A model generated the notes under the pieces. The model made no database searches and was not told where the DNA came from. It saw nothing but the letters and a program-made list of their open reading frames with translations. 64,000 nt of DNA from Candidatus Gastranaerophilales bacterium HUM_12 (lineage in GTDB: Bacteria > Cyanobacteriota > Vampirovibrionia > Gastranaerophilales > Gastranaerophilaceae): assembly GCA_002102825.1 (NCBI GenBank), contig DABJ01000027.1, forward strand, positions 33,907 to 97,906, written 5' to 3'. The first letter of the stretch is position 1, and each line of letters starts with the position of its first letter. The position numbers and the translations under genes are program-made. Positions 34,953 to 42,901 of this stretch are shown one piece after another.

Positions 34953-35903
34953 TTACTTGCTAAAGGGATTAAAATAATTTCTGTTGCACTTTTTTTCTAA
35001 AAAAGATTTTTGGTTGCTTTGTTGAATTTCATCTGTCGGTTTAAGATTTCCTAAAATCATCAAATCATTTGAGTTGTGTTTTCTATAGTTTTCTTGAGCT
35101 ATTTGTGGATTTTTATTGGCATAACAATATTTACAACCATTTGGACAAGTGTCATAATCTCCAATATTTCTATTCTCCATACAACGACAGCCTTGTCTGT
35201 TACCTGAATGTCGTACCTTTTTGAATGTAATATCATTTGCTTTGCCTAAAATTTCAGATGTCATACACCCCGATTGCAGAATTCCATATTGTTCAATATT
35301 TTCAACTGTTGCACAAGTTTGAATTATTATATTGTGTTTCTTCGCTATCGCTCCGATATTTTTTGCGATTTCATTTTTATCAATGTCAGTCAACGTAATG
35401 ATTTCAGGCATGTTCGTTTTTAGTTTCTTATACATTTCAACAAAACTAAAAATACATCTGTCAATATATGGTGAAAGTTTTTCAGACATATAATCAAAAG
35501 TTTCATAATGAACATTTTTAGTGTATTTTTCTGTCAAAAGAATTGGGTCATATCGCCATGCAATTCTTTGTTTATCGACAATTTTAGATAATTTAATAAG
35601 AGTTTCAATGCTTTCGTCTATACTTGGCACATTAGGTTCAATGTCCTTGCCATAAGCCGTAATTGTATAGTGAAAATATGTGTTAAACTTATCAGTAATT
35701 TCTGTTAATCTGTTTAAAATCGGTTCATAATTTTTGGAACAAAATACAACGCAATCAAGGACTTTTGGGTCTAGTTCGTATTTTGTTACTTTGTTTTGAA
35801 ACATTGGATTTCTTGAATAAACAAAGCCTTCTTCGAATCTTTTCAAAAGCCAATCTGAATAATATTGAACTGTATCTGTTCTTGAACCTGTGTTAATTAT
35901 CAT
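34953..35903 (-). CDS. DUF1848 family Fe-S protein
   Basis: The 316-residue sequence begins MIINTGSRTDTVQYYSDWLL and continues through GFVYSRNPMFQNKVTKYEL and DCVVFCSKNYEPI, the signature of DUF1848. The C-terminal Cys cluster (CRCMENRNIGDYDTCPNGCKYCYAN) suggests an iron-sulfur centre, and members are often listed as radical-SAM-related, but no reaction is known. The tail after the Cys cluster (KPTDEIQQSNQKSF) looks normal. Its stop lies three bases before the integrase scrap, so the island boundary falls here. Confidence 0.85.
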   Translation of the reverse strand: MIINTGSRTDTVQYYSDWLLKRFEEGFVYSRNPMFQNKVTKYELDPKVLDCVVFCSKNYEPILNRLTEITDKFNTYFHYTITAYGKDIEPNVPSIDESIETLIKLSKIVDKQRIAWRYDPILLTEKYTKNVHYETFDYMSEKLSPYIDRCIFSFVEMYKKLKTNMPEIITLTDIDKNEIAKNIGAIAKKHNIIIQTCATVENIEQYGILQSGCMTSEILGKANDITFKKVRHSGNRQGCRCMENRNIGDYDTCPNGCKYCYANKNPQIAQENYRKHNSNDLMILGNLKPTDEIQQSNQKSFLEKKCNRNYFNPFSK

Positions 35904-35953
35904 TTTATACTTTTATTCCTGATTAAAAAGGGGCAAGATTGCCCCTTTCAATT

Positions 35954-36280
35954 TTAACACAATTCAGCATCGCTAAGTCCGAATTGTTCCAAGCTGTTTG
36001 ATTTTGCTTGAACACAGATATATTCCAAATCGGTTTTTGCTTCCATTGTTCTTACCGCATTTGGAAGAACTTTTACACAACTGCCTTCTTTTATTTCAAC
36101 AACTTCATTATCTAAAGTCATTGTACCTTCACCTTTTAAGAAAATATAAACTTCCTCATTTTGTTTGTGTTTGTGATTGAATGGCAATTTCACTCCTGCA
36201 GGCATTGTACTAACTGAAATTTCTCAACTTGTTAATCCTGGCAAATCATGCAAAAATGCTTTGCCATTTCCGTTAGATAT
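35954..36280 (-). pseudogene. Cupin-domain gene interrupted by TGA
   Basis: A continuous cupin-like reading (ISNGNGKAFLHDLPGLTS, stop, EISVST, then MPAGVKLPFNHKHKQNEE and GTMTLDNEVVEIKEGS) runs through an in-frame TGA at 36224-36226, where I recall relatives having Cys. A further TAG lies at 36281-36283, so the normal N-terminus is also lost. Translation from the internal Met at 36205 would give 83 residues, but no Shine-Dalgarno precedes it and the first strands would be missing. It is best read as a decaying gene. The His pair and Glu of the metal site (HKHKQNEE) are still present. Confidence 0.65.
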
Positions 36281-36385
36281 CTAACTTTGTCAAGAGGTTT
36301 TAATTTCTTTTGTAACGATTATGTTAAACTTTAGCAAAATTTCATTTTGAGAGGATTATAAACTTAATAAGTAAAGGAAAATATA

Positions 36386-37090
36386 ATGAATACTATATCT
36401 AATAATAATGTTAATTTTAAAGGCACGTTTGTTGTAAATTATAAAAACTCAATTTCTGGAATGCGTGAGGGCTTTGAGCATGCAATCGGAAAACATAAAA
36501 GGTTGATATTTGACGGTTTTGGCGGGAAAAAAGACACAACTTTATATGTATTGAAAGATAGCAAAGATTATGATGCTGCAATGTTTTTAAAGGCAAATAA
36601 TAAACGTTTTAAATATATGCCGGATATTAATACAAAGGCAAGTTTTGAATATTTGGAAGATGCTGAAAAGTATATATTAGAAAACAAACCTAGAGTTATT
36701 ACAAAAATTAAAGATTTAATTGATTTTGTAACAAGTAATAGAATGAAACAAAAAGCAAATTATCGTAGACCTATAAATGAATATATTTTTCAAAAATTTG
36801 GTATTACTAATGATGAAGTTACAAGGGTAAAAGATTCAAGAGGAGTAACTTTTTATAAAGATAAAACAACCGGAGATACTCGAGTTCAGTTATCGCCATT
36901 CAATGAAAATGGGACATATTTTGTTCGCGTGAAAGATTCTACTTATCCTCATGAAATTTCTCGTTATGCGGTTGACAGAGATGGAAATTTTTTATATAAA
37001 TTTAGTACTCCCGATGATGTTAGGATTTTTAATGAAAAGTTTAAATTAGCATGCCAGTTTTTATGCAACCCTGAAAAATTTACAAAGTAA
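36386..37090 (+). CDS. Hypothetical protein with N-terminal N-F-K-G motif
   Basis: I do not recognise the 234-residue protein. It has a clear AAAGGA Shine-Dalgarno, no signal peptide and mixed alpha/beta character. Residues 8-13 read NVNFKG, the clearest example in this window of the short N-terminal motif. A central basic helix (SNRMKQKANYRRPINEYIFQKFG) and C-terminal beta strands (YFVRVKDSTYPHEISRYAVDRDGNFLYKF) are visible. It stands alone between the broken cupin and a deaminase-like gene. Confidence 0.65.
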   Translation: MNTISNNNVNFKGTFVVNYKNSISGMREGFEHAIGKHKRLIFDGFGGKKDTTLYVLKDSKDYDAAMFLKANNKRFKYMPDINTKASFEYLEDAEKYILENKPRVITKIKDLIDFVTSNRMKQKANYRRPINEYIFQKFGITNDEVTRVKDSRGVTFYKDKTTGDTRVQLSPFNENGTYFVRVKDSTYPHEISRYAVDRDGNFLYKFSTPDDVRIFNEKFKLACQFLCNPEKFTK

Positions 37091-37327
37091 GTTTATAAAA
37101 TTTTTATGTTACAATCTTTCAAGGATAAGGTATTGTTTATACTAACAATGATTTAAAATCTTGTTATCAGTAAATTATTGTTGTCGAAGAAAATAAATAA
37201 AGACAATGAGACAAGAGTGGAGTAACAGGCAATAGAAGATTGAAATTAACAGGTTTGTATAATCAAATGCAAGTATTTAATGCTATAAAACATCTAATTG
37301 GTACAATTGGGAAGTAGGGAGGTTGTT

Positions 37328-37954
37328 ATGAAAAGGATTTTAATTTTGATGTGTTTATTACTTTCTTCTGCATCAATTGTTTTTGCCGGAGAAACTTATT
37401 CTATTAAAGATTTGAAAAAGATGAATATTGATGCAAATTCCTCTATATCAAAGGAAGAATTGCTAAAGGCTCAAAAGATTATGTTGGGTGTATATGAAAA
37501 GACTTCTGATGGTGTAAAACAAGGTAAAGGCCCATTTTATGCTGAAATTTATGATAAAAACGGGAAATTAATTGCTGCATCTTCTAATAGTGTAGTCGAA
37601 GATAATTGTTCAATTTATCATGCGGAGGTTAATACCTTGAAAAAGGCTCATTCATATTATAAGCAGTACAATTTAGCACCTAAAGATTTGACAATTTATG
37701 TTAATGCTGAACCTTGCATAATGTGTGCCGGTGCAATTATGTGGTCTGGAGTCAAAACAGTATATTTTGGTGTCCCATCTAAGAGTGTTGAAGAAATTAC
37801 CGGTTTTGATGAGGGATTTAAACCGAATTGGATAAATGAATTCAAGAAAAGAGGCATAACTGTTTATGGGAATATTGAACAACAGGCAGGAGAAAGAATT
37901 CTTCAAGATTATGTAAACAGTGGAAAAGAAATTTATAAACCAACTAGAAAGTAG
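37328..37954 (+). CDS. Exported cytidine/guanine-deaminase-fold protein
   Basis: The 208-residue product starts at the ATG preceded by GGGAGG and begins with a Sec signal peptide (MKRILILMCLLLSSASIVFA). The rest is a complete CDA-superfamily deaminase: YHAEVNTL (His98, Glu100) and NAEPCIMCAGAIMW (Cys130, Cys133), with the GuaD/TadA-type sequence SGVKTVYFGVPSKSVEEITGFDEGF after it. The superfamily removes amino groups from cytosine, guanine or adenine-type substrates using zinc. Export of such an enzyme is unusual and would place it in the periplasm, perhaps on extracellular nucleobases. Seven bases separate it from the lipoprotein gene. Confidence 0.8.
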   Translation: MKRILILMCLLLSSASIVFAGETYSIKDLKKMNIDANSSISKEELLKAQKIMLGVYEKTSDGVKQGKGPFYAEIYDKNGKLIAASSNSVVEDNCSIYHAEVNTLKKAHSYYKQYNLAPKDLTIYVNAEPCIMCAGAIMWSGVKTVYFGVPSKSVEEITGFDEGFKPNWINEFKKRGITVYGNIEQQAGERILQDYVNSGKEIYKPTRK

Positions 37955-37961
37955 GACGATT

Positions 37962-38480
37962 ATGATTATAAAATATAAATACTTGTTATCTGTTATTGTA
38001 TGTACAATTATGTTATTTGCTTGTGGTTGCACATATAAAACAATGCCAATAGGCACATCTAACCCTTGGACTGATTGTAATGATAGTTATTCTTGTGCGG
38101 TTAAAATTGCCGGATTTAACATGCCGTTGCATCTTTCAAATTATACTGTAAGAGCAATGAAAGGACTGGTAGAGGTTACGTATCAGTTAGATGAGCATCG
38201 TGATGTTACGGTAAGAAAAAGCCTAGAAGAAATTAACGGCGGAGATAATAGCGGGGATTATACAAAGTATCCTGAAAATTCAACACTAGTACTAGATAAT
38301 GGTGTAGAAATAAATGTCCGAAAAGACGGGGATAAGATTTATGTGATGTATTTTGGTGCAGAAAGCGGATATTATTCTGCTCGTTGTGAACAAGGTATGT
38401 CAACTAAAGAGGTTGAAGATATTTATTCTGTAATTGCAGAAGTTGAGGCGGCAAAACTTCCTCCAGAAGCTTTTGAATAG
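37962..38480 (+). CDS. Putative lipoprotein
   Basis: From the ATG at 37962 the 172-residue product has a lipoprotein signal ending in LFA-Cys21. An upstream in-frame start would bury this signal, so it is rejected. The mature part has paired Cys, a repeated acidic and Tyr-rich pattern, and no recognised domain. It follows the exported deaminase gene by seven bases, so the two probably act in the same compartment. It is a predicted substrate of LspA. Confidence 0.65.
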   Translation: MIIKYKYLLSVIVCTIMLFACGCTYKTMPIGTSNPWTDCNDSYSCAVKIAGFNMPLHLSNYTVRAMKGLVEVTYQLDEHRDVTVRKSLEEINGGDNSGDYTKYPENSTLVLDNGVEINVRKDGDKIYVMYFGAESGYYSARCEQGMSTKEVEDIYSVIAEVEAAKLPPEAFE

Positions 38481-38566
38481 TTTTGTAAATATTTTTAATA
38501 ATATATCAAAAATATTAATTTTCGTATTTTATACTAAGTCATAAACTTTGTAGAAGAAAGGATTTT

Positions 38567-38857
38567 ATGCAAAGGGTGAAAAAAGTTTTATTGCTAACAA
38601 TCTTATCTGTGGTTTTGGCACCTATGGTGTGGGCAGATGTTGTTGTTTCTCCTCAGTGGAGTGAGTTTTGTCCTTCTGAATATATTAGTTCGAAATCTTC
38701 AAGGTTTAATTCTACGCAGAATTATTGGTATAACAGACGAGTTCAGTTTGAGGAGTCTTTGGAACAATGTAATTCTTATAGTGGTGAACATTTGAAGTCT
38801 TGTTATTCTAAAATTCGAGCTGAAGAAATAAATAAAAATAAGTACAAAAAAATCTAA
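38567..38857 (+). CDS. Small secreted Cys-containing protein
   Basis: The 96-residue product has a signal peptide (MQRVKKVLLLTILSVVLAPMVWA) and a ~73-residue mature part with three Cys and many Ser, Tyr and Asn. An AGAAAGGA Shine-Dalgarno is present. No family is recognised. It lies between the lipoprotein gene and a motif-bearing small gene, all on the plus strand. Confidence 0.6.
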   Translation: MQRVKKVLLLTILSVVLAPMVWADVVVSPQWSEFCPSEYISSKSSRFNSTQNYWYNRRVQFEESLEQCNSYSGEHLKSCYSKIRAEEINKNKYKKI

Positions 38858-38886
38858 AAAATATTTCTAAACAAAGGAGATACGTG

Positions 38887-39237
38887 ATGAATTCTTCTCT
38901 AAGTATAAGTTCTCAACCGGTTTTTACAGCGAAGATATCTGTGATTGCGCAAGCTAAATTATTATCAAAAGAAGATTCAAATACTCTAAAGGCAATAGCT
39001 AAAAATATTGGAACCGATGATGATATTATTCATTTGACGGTTAAAGAATCTAAAAAACACCCGTATACTGCATTCTGGGCAGAACATACTGCGGATTTCC
39101 ATTTGGGGCATAAAGCATATAAAACAAGAGCTTCTAAGAATGTTTCTGCGGGAAAATTTTCACCTTTTAATTATTGCAAAAGAGTTTTATCTATACTAAA
39201 AAATGCATATATAAAAATGCAAAACTCTAAAGTTTAG
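38887..39237 (+). CDS. Small hypothetical protein with N-terminal V-F-T-A motif
   Basis: The 116-residue product starts at an ATG seven bases after AAAGGAG; the GTG just before is less well spaced. Residues 9-14 read QPVFTA, a form of the window's N-terminal motif. The centre holds several His (HLTVKESKKHPYTAFWAEHTADFHLGH) and the tail is basic. There is no signal peptide. Its stop overlaps the convergent gene by four bases. Function unknown. Confidence 0.6.
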   Translation: MNSSLSISSQPVFTAKISVIAQAKLLSKEDSNTLKAIAKNIGTDDDIIHLTVKESKKHPYTAFWAEHTADFHLGHKAYKTRASKNVSAGKFSPFNYCKRVLSILKNAYIKMQNSKV

Positions 39238-39797
39238 CTAATTTCATCAAAATCTGCAATTTTAATTTCTTCAAAAGATTTATTTAAAGCTTCTTCCGGA
39301 CTTAACCTCTTTTTCAATGCTCTATCTATGTGTGCGTTTGAAATATAAATTTCGTCTTTATCTGTTTTGTATGCAATATTTGTCGGACTTTTTCCGTTTC
39401 TTATTTCAGAAAAAGGAATGTCGAGTTTGTTTAAGAGTTCTTTAAATTTGTTATAAATATTAAGACTCTTTTTGGTATTTTTAGAGCCAACAAGGATTCC
39501 TTGCAAATTATTGTCGGCTAAATTTATTTTATCCCTCAAATAAGGAATAAAAATACTAAAATTGTGGTTTGCCCCATCGTTTGGGTTTATATGCATTAGT
39601 AAGGCTTCTTTGCCATTTGTCAAAAGACATGACGTACAATCACAAATATTTCTTGTAAAAACATCTTTACCTTGCACTGTTTGCTCCAGACTCCAAGGAA
39701 AATCAGCAAAGTTTATTTTAGGGATATTGCTTGTGACTTCTGAAAATGTTTTGCTATTTACAGGTTTGATATAAGATGTAAAACTGATATCTGCCAT
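39234..39797 (-). CDS. Hypothetical protein with N-terminal S-F-T-S motif, possibly CheD-like
   Basis: The 187-residue protein begins ADISFTSYIKP, the short N-terminal motif with no signal peptide. A Cys pair in ICDCTSCLLTNGKEALLMHINP, with a His about 11 residues after the last Cys, and a following GILVGSKNTKKSLNIYNKFKELLNKLDIPFSEI resemble the order of CheD/CNF-type glutamine deamidases. The match is by pattern only and weak. If real, it would be a deamidase acting on a protein glutamine. It is otherwise unknown. Confidence 0.5.
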   Translation of the reverse strand: MADISFTSYIKPVNSKTFSEVTSNIPKINFADFPWSLEQTVQGKDVFTRNICDCTSCLLTNGKEALLMHINPNDGANHNFSIFIPYLRDKINLADNNLQGILVGSKNTKKSLNIYNKFKELLNKLDIPFSEIRNGKSPTNIAYKTDKDEIYISNAHIDRALKKRLSPEEALNKSFEEIKIADFDEIS

Positions 39798-39876
39798 TTT
39801 TTATGCCTTTCAGAAAGAGTAAAGTCACATAAAAAATAAAATTGCCATATTGTAAAGGATTATAACAACTCAAAAA

Positions 39877-39900
39877 AAGAACCGGTAATGACCGGTTCTG
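39877..39900 (-). terminator. Terminator of the 58-aa minus-strand gene
   Basis: AGAACCGGT pairs with ACCGGTTCT around a four-base loop, and the minus strand continues with seven T. It lies 78 bases after the stop of the small gene and helps show that gene is real. Confidence 0.8.
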
Positions 39901-39977
39901 AATTGTTATCCTATCCTAAATCTTTTTAAAAATGTTTCCTTTTTGCTTTTCCTAATTTCCAACGATGTTCGTAAAAT

Positions 39978-40154
39978 TTATGCTATAAAGTTTGTTCCAA
40001 ATCTGTTTGCTCCGTGGAAGAAAGATTGTTTCATCATTTGAGTCAAAGTCTTTTTCACAACTTTTTTATCGTTTAAATCAACTTCGCTAATTGCTTTTGA
40101 AGTATTTTTATATGCAGATGTCACAGCATCAGAAAATAATAGCATTGTAGCCAT
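39978..40154 (-). CDS. Small protein (58 aa)
   Basis: This short gene was found by reading the gap. The ATG at 40154 is preceded by GAGAGGAT, and a terminator follows. The product starts MATMLLFSDAVTSAYKNTS, has a basic, Lys-rich centre, and ends FFHGANRFGTNFIA. No signal peptide, no transmembrane helix and no recognised family. It is divergent from the coiled-coil gene at 40378. A small regulatory or structural protein is possible. Confidence 0.55.
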   Translation of the reverse strand: MATMLLFSDAVTSAYKNTSKAISEVDLNDKKVVKKTLTQMMKQSFFHGANRFGTNFIA

Positions 40155-40250
40155 TTTTATATCCTCTCTTTTTATTTGAAACTTTTAAAACTTTTTTCTT
40201 TTTCTTTATTTATCTCTTACATATATATAAAAACTTCCTTTAAAAATTTA

Positions 40251-40278
40251 TTGACTTTTTATATTCAAAATATATAAA
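40251..40278 (+). promoter_or_regulatory. Sigma70-type promoter for the coiled-coil gene
   Basis: TTGACT and TATAAA are separated by 16 bases, about 100 bases upstream of the ATG. Confidence 0.55.
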
Positions 40279-40377
40279 TTTTGTTACATAACTTAATAAA
40301 CATTTCAAAAAGTTAAAGAATCCACAAAACTATGCCGATTAACAGAGTATAAAAGTTATGAAAGGAATGTTGATACA

Positions 40378-41748
40378 ATGGGATTGTCATCATCACAAGG
40401 TCGATTATTATCAATAACTGCGAGATTAACATCAAATGAGTATGAATCTCAACAGATTTCCAATGCAAAAATGAGATTGGCTACTCAATCTCAGGCAGCT
40501 AGTGATGATTATATTAATGCCCTAAATTCTCAACAAGTTCTTTATACAACTTATGATGAAAAAGGTAATTCTACAGCAGAAAGATTAACGGCAAATGCAA
40601 TGTATCAGTATGCAGATATGAAAAATCAATATCTCCTTACAAATACATCTGGTCAAGTTTTGTTGCAACAAGAAGATGCTCATAAGTTCCAAGAAGCAAG
40701 TAATTTAGATGAATTTCTAGAATCTTACGGATTAAAGAAACAATGGAAATCAACTACATTAGAATCAAATTATAACAAATTGGAAAGTGCTGAATTTGAA
40801 AATTATAGAAAAGCATGGGACGAAAAAGTTCAAGCGGCTATTGATAAAAAAGATTATTCTGTTTCTTACCACAAAGATGGAGTTCTTGTAACTGAGAGTA
40901 ATTTATCATCTGATAAAGCTTGGGAAAAAGAACAAGGTGAAGCTTTCAGCAACTATAATGAAGTACTTGCAACATATAATAACGAAGTTGCAAAGGCAAG
41001 TGCAGGTATTAATAATCAAGTTGAATTGAGCAATGCTATTAAAGCTTTGTCAGAAGCAAAAACGAAATATAGCAGTTGTCTCACTTATGATGATTGGGTT
41101 AAAACTAAGGCTGCATATTTGGACTCAAGTAATAATGTTACGAATAGATTGAATAGCGAATATTTGAATATGCAAGATAAGTACAATCCTGTCCTTGCTG
41201 AATACAATGCAGAAGCAGAGGATTATGGTTCAACAATTACAGATTTATATACTTATGATGATGCTACAAAAGCTCAATGGTACACAAATTTGTGGTACAG
41301 ATTGAACGGCGAATCTTCTGAAAAATCAGAAAAGAGCAAATCAAATTATACCGTATTGAATACAAAATTAGCAGATAGTACAACATGGATTCAAGATGCA
41401 ATTACACAAGGTGCGATTACTATTGAAGTTGCCTCAAAGGCTGAGGATTCTAAAAATACGATTCCGGATTTAAATAATCCGACCGTTTATAATTTGAAAG
41501 GAATAAGCTGGAAAGCAACATTATTCTCCTCTTGTTCAGATTTAACTCAAAAAGATGATGATCAAGCAATTGCGAGAGCAGAAGCTGAATATGAAAGAAA
41601 AACTCAAGAAATCAATGCAAAAGATGAAAAATATCAAGCAAAAATAAAAAATCTTGATACAGAACATACTGCTTTACAAACAGAATACGATTCAATTAAG
41701 AGTGCATTGAGTAAAAACATTGATAGATCATTCAAAACATTCTCGTAG
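40378..41748 (+). CDS. Coiled-coil protein of a lineage-type family (MGLSSSQGRLL start)
   Basis: The 456-residue protein begins MGLSSSQGRLLSITARLTSNEYESQQISNAK, an N-terminus I associate with hypothetical proteins of this lineage, and is rich in Ser, Asn, Gln and Lys. Both ends are helical and probably coiled-coil (ARAEAEYERKTQEINAKDEKYQAKIKNLDTEHTALQTEYD). The layout resembles flagellin/hook-associated or secreted needle-like proteins, where paired terminal helices pack together, but no family motif is seen. There is no signal peptide. It stands alone with its own promoter. Confidence 0.6.
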   Translation: MGLSSSQGRLLSITARLTSNEYESQQISNAKMRLATQSQAASDDYINALNSQQVLYTTYDEKGNSTAERLTANAMYQYADMKNQYLLTNTSGQVLLQQEDAHKFQEASNLDEFLESYGLKKQWKSTTLESNYNKLESAEFENYRKAWDEKVQAAIDKKDYSVSYHKDGVLVTESNLSSDKAWEKEQGEAFSNYNEVLATYNNEVAKASAGINNQVELSNAIKALSEAKTKYSSCLTYDDWVKTKAAYLDSSNNVTNRLNSEYLNMQDKYNPVLAEYNAEAEDYGSTITDLYTYDDATKAQWYTNLWYRLNGESSEKSEKSKSNYTVLNTKLADSTTWIQDAITQGAITIEVASKAEDSKNTIPDLNNPTVYNLKGISWKATLFSSCSDLTQKDDDQAIARAEAEYERKTQEINAKDEKYQAKIKNLDTEHTALQTEYDSIKSALSKNIDRSFKTFS

Positions 41749-41842
41749 AAAATCTCATTAAGACTTATAAATATATTTTTCCCCTACAAATTTTTCCCTC
41801 CACTTTATAGTATAATTTAACTATCAAATGGAGGTTTTTATT

Positions 41843-42835
41843 ATGCATAGTGTAACTTTGATTAATGGTGATGGTATCGGACCGGAAATTTCTGAAAGTG
41901 TGATGAAAATAATTGATGCTGCAGGTTTGAAGATAGATTGGGATATTCAAACTGCCGGTGCAGATGTTATTCAAACTGAGGGAACTCCATTACCACAAAG
42001 AGTTTTAGACTCTGTAAGACAAAATAAAGTTGCTCTTAAAGCTCCTGTTACAACACCGATTGGAAAAGGTTTCAGGTCTGTGAATGTCCAACTTAGAAAA
42101 AACTTGGACTTGTTTGCAAATATAAGACCTTGTAAAAACCTAACCGGTGTAAAAACTCGATTTGATAATGTGAACTTAGTTGTCGTTAGAGAAAATACTG
42201 AAGATTTGTATGCAGGTGTAGAAGAAAAAATTGATGATAATACTGCACATAGTATTAAAATCATTACTCGAAAAGCTTCAGAAAGGATTTGTAAGTTTGC
42301 CTTTGATTATGCTGTAAAAAACGACAGGCATGAGGTTTGTGTTGTTACCAAAGCAAATATTATGAAGTTATCTGATGGATTATTTTTAGAATGTTATAGA
42401 AATGTTGCTCAGAATTATCCACAAATAAAAACAAGAGAAATTTTGGTTGATAATCTTTGCATGCAACTTGTTCAAGATCCGACAAAATTTGATGTTTTAG
42501 TTCTTCCTAATTTGTATGGAGATATTGTTTCTGATTTAACAGCAGGACTAATCGGGGGATTGGGTGTTGCACAAGGTGCAAATATCGGAAATGATTGTGC
42601 AGTATTTGAACCGGTTCATGGTTCTGCCCCTGATATAAAAGGACAAAACAAGGCTAATCCTACGGCATTGATTCTATCTGCTGTTGAAATGCTCCGATAT
42701 ATTAATGAAAATTCTTATGCGGAGAAGATTGAGCATGCTTTATTTAAAACATTAGCAAATGGTGATAAAACTCAGGATTTAGGCGGAAATTTGTCAACCA
42801 CAGATTTTACTTCAAAAATTATAGAAAATTTATAA
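41843..42835 (+). CDS. NAD-dependent isocitrate dehydrogenase family enzyme
   Basis: The 330-residue protein is of the isocitrate/isopropylmalate dehydrogenase family: GDGIGPEI at the start, the substrate loop VNVQLRKNLDLFANIRPCK, RENTEDLYAGVE, NLYGDIVSDLTAGLIGGLGVAQGANIG and EPVHGSAPDIKGQNKANP. The SVNVQLRK and RENTEDLYAG segments favour isocitrate over isopropylmalate as substrate. It would convert isocitrate to 2-oxoglutarate with NAD. The ATG at 41843 has a perfect GGAGG upstream. It is a single gene followed by a terminator. Confidence 0.88.
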   Translation: MHSVTLINGDGIGPEISESVMKIIDAAGLKIDWDIQTAGADVIQTEGTPLPQRVLDSVRQNKVALKAPVTTPIGKGFRSVNVQLRKNLDLFANIRPCKNLTGVKTRFDNVNLVVVRENTEDLYAGVEEKIDDNTAHSIKIITRKASERICKFAFDYAVKNDRHEVCVVTKANIMKLSDGLFLECYRNVAQNYPQIKTREILVDNLCMQLVQDPTKFDVLVLPNLYGDIVSDLTAGLIGGLGVAQGANIGNDCAVFEPVHGSAPDIKGQNKANPTALILSAVEMLRYINENSYAEKIEHALFKTLANGDKTQDLGGNLSTTDFTSKIIENL

Positions 42836-42841
42836 AAGAAA

Positions 42842-42868
42842 AGTGCTTGATATTACCAAGCACTAAAT
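42842..42868. terminator. Intrinsic hairpin between convergent genes
   Basis: AGTGCTTG pairs with CAAGCACT across a seven-base loop. The downstream T-rich tract is better on the minus strand, so it may serve both genes. Confidence 0.65.
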
Positions 42869-42901
42869 TACCTCTTTAATATAATGTGAATAAATATATC
42901 C

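Noticed and set aside
36224..36226. Selenocysteine codon in the cupin gene
   Set aside because: No hairpin suited to a bacterial SECIS lies directly after TGA, the N-terminus is also broken by TAG, and no selenoprotein machinery is in the window. Decay is simpler.
37205..37327. A short peptide-like frame (MRQEWSNRQ) upstream of the exported deaminase gene
   Set aside because: It is stopped after nine codons, and the continuation is broken by more stops without recognisable similarity.
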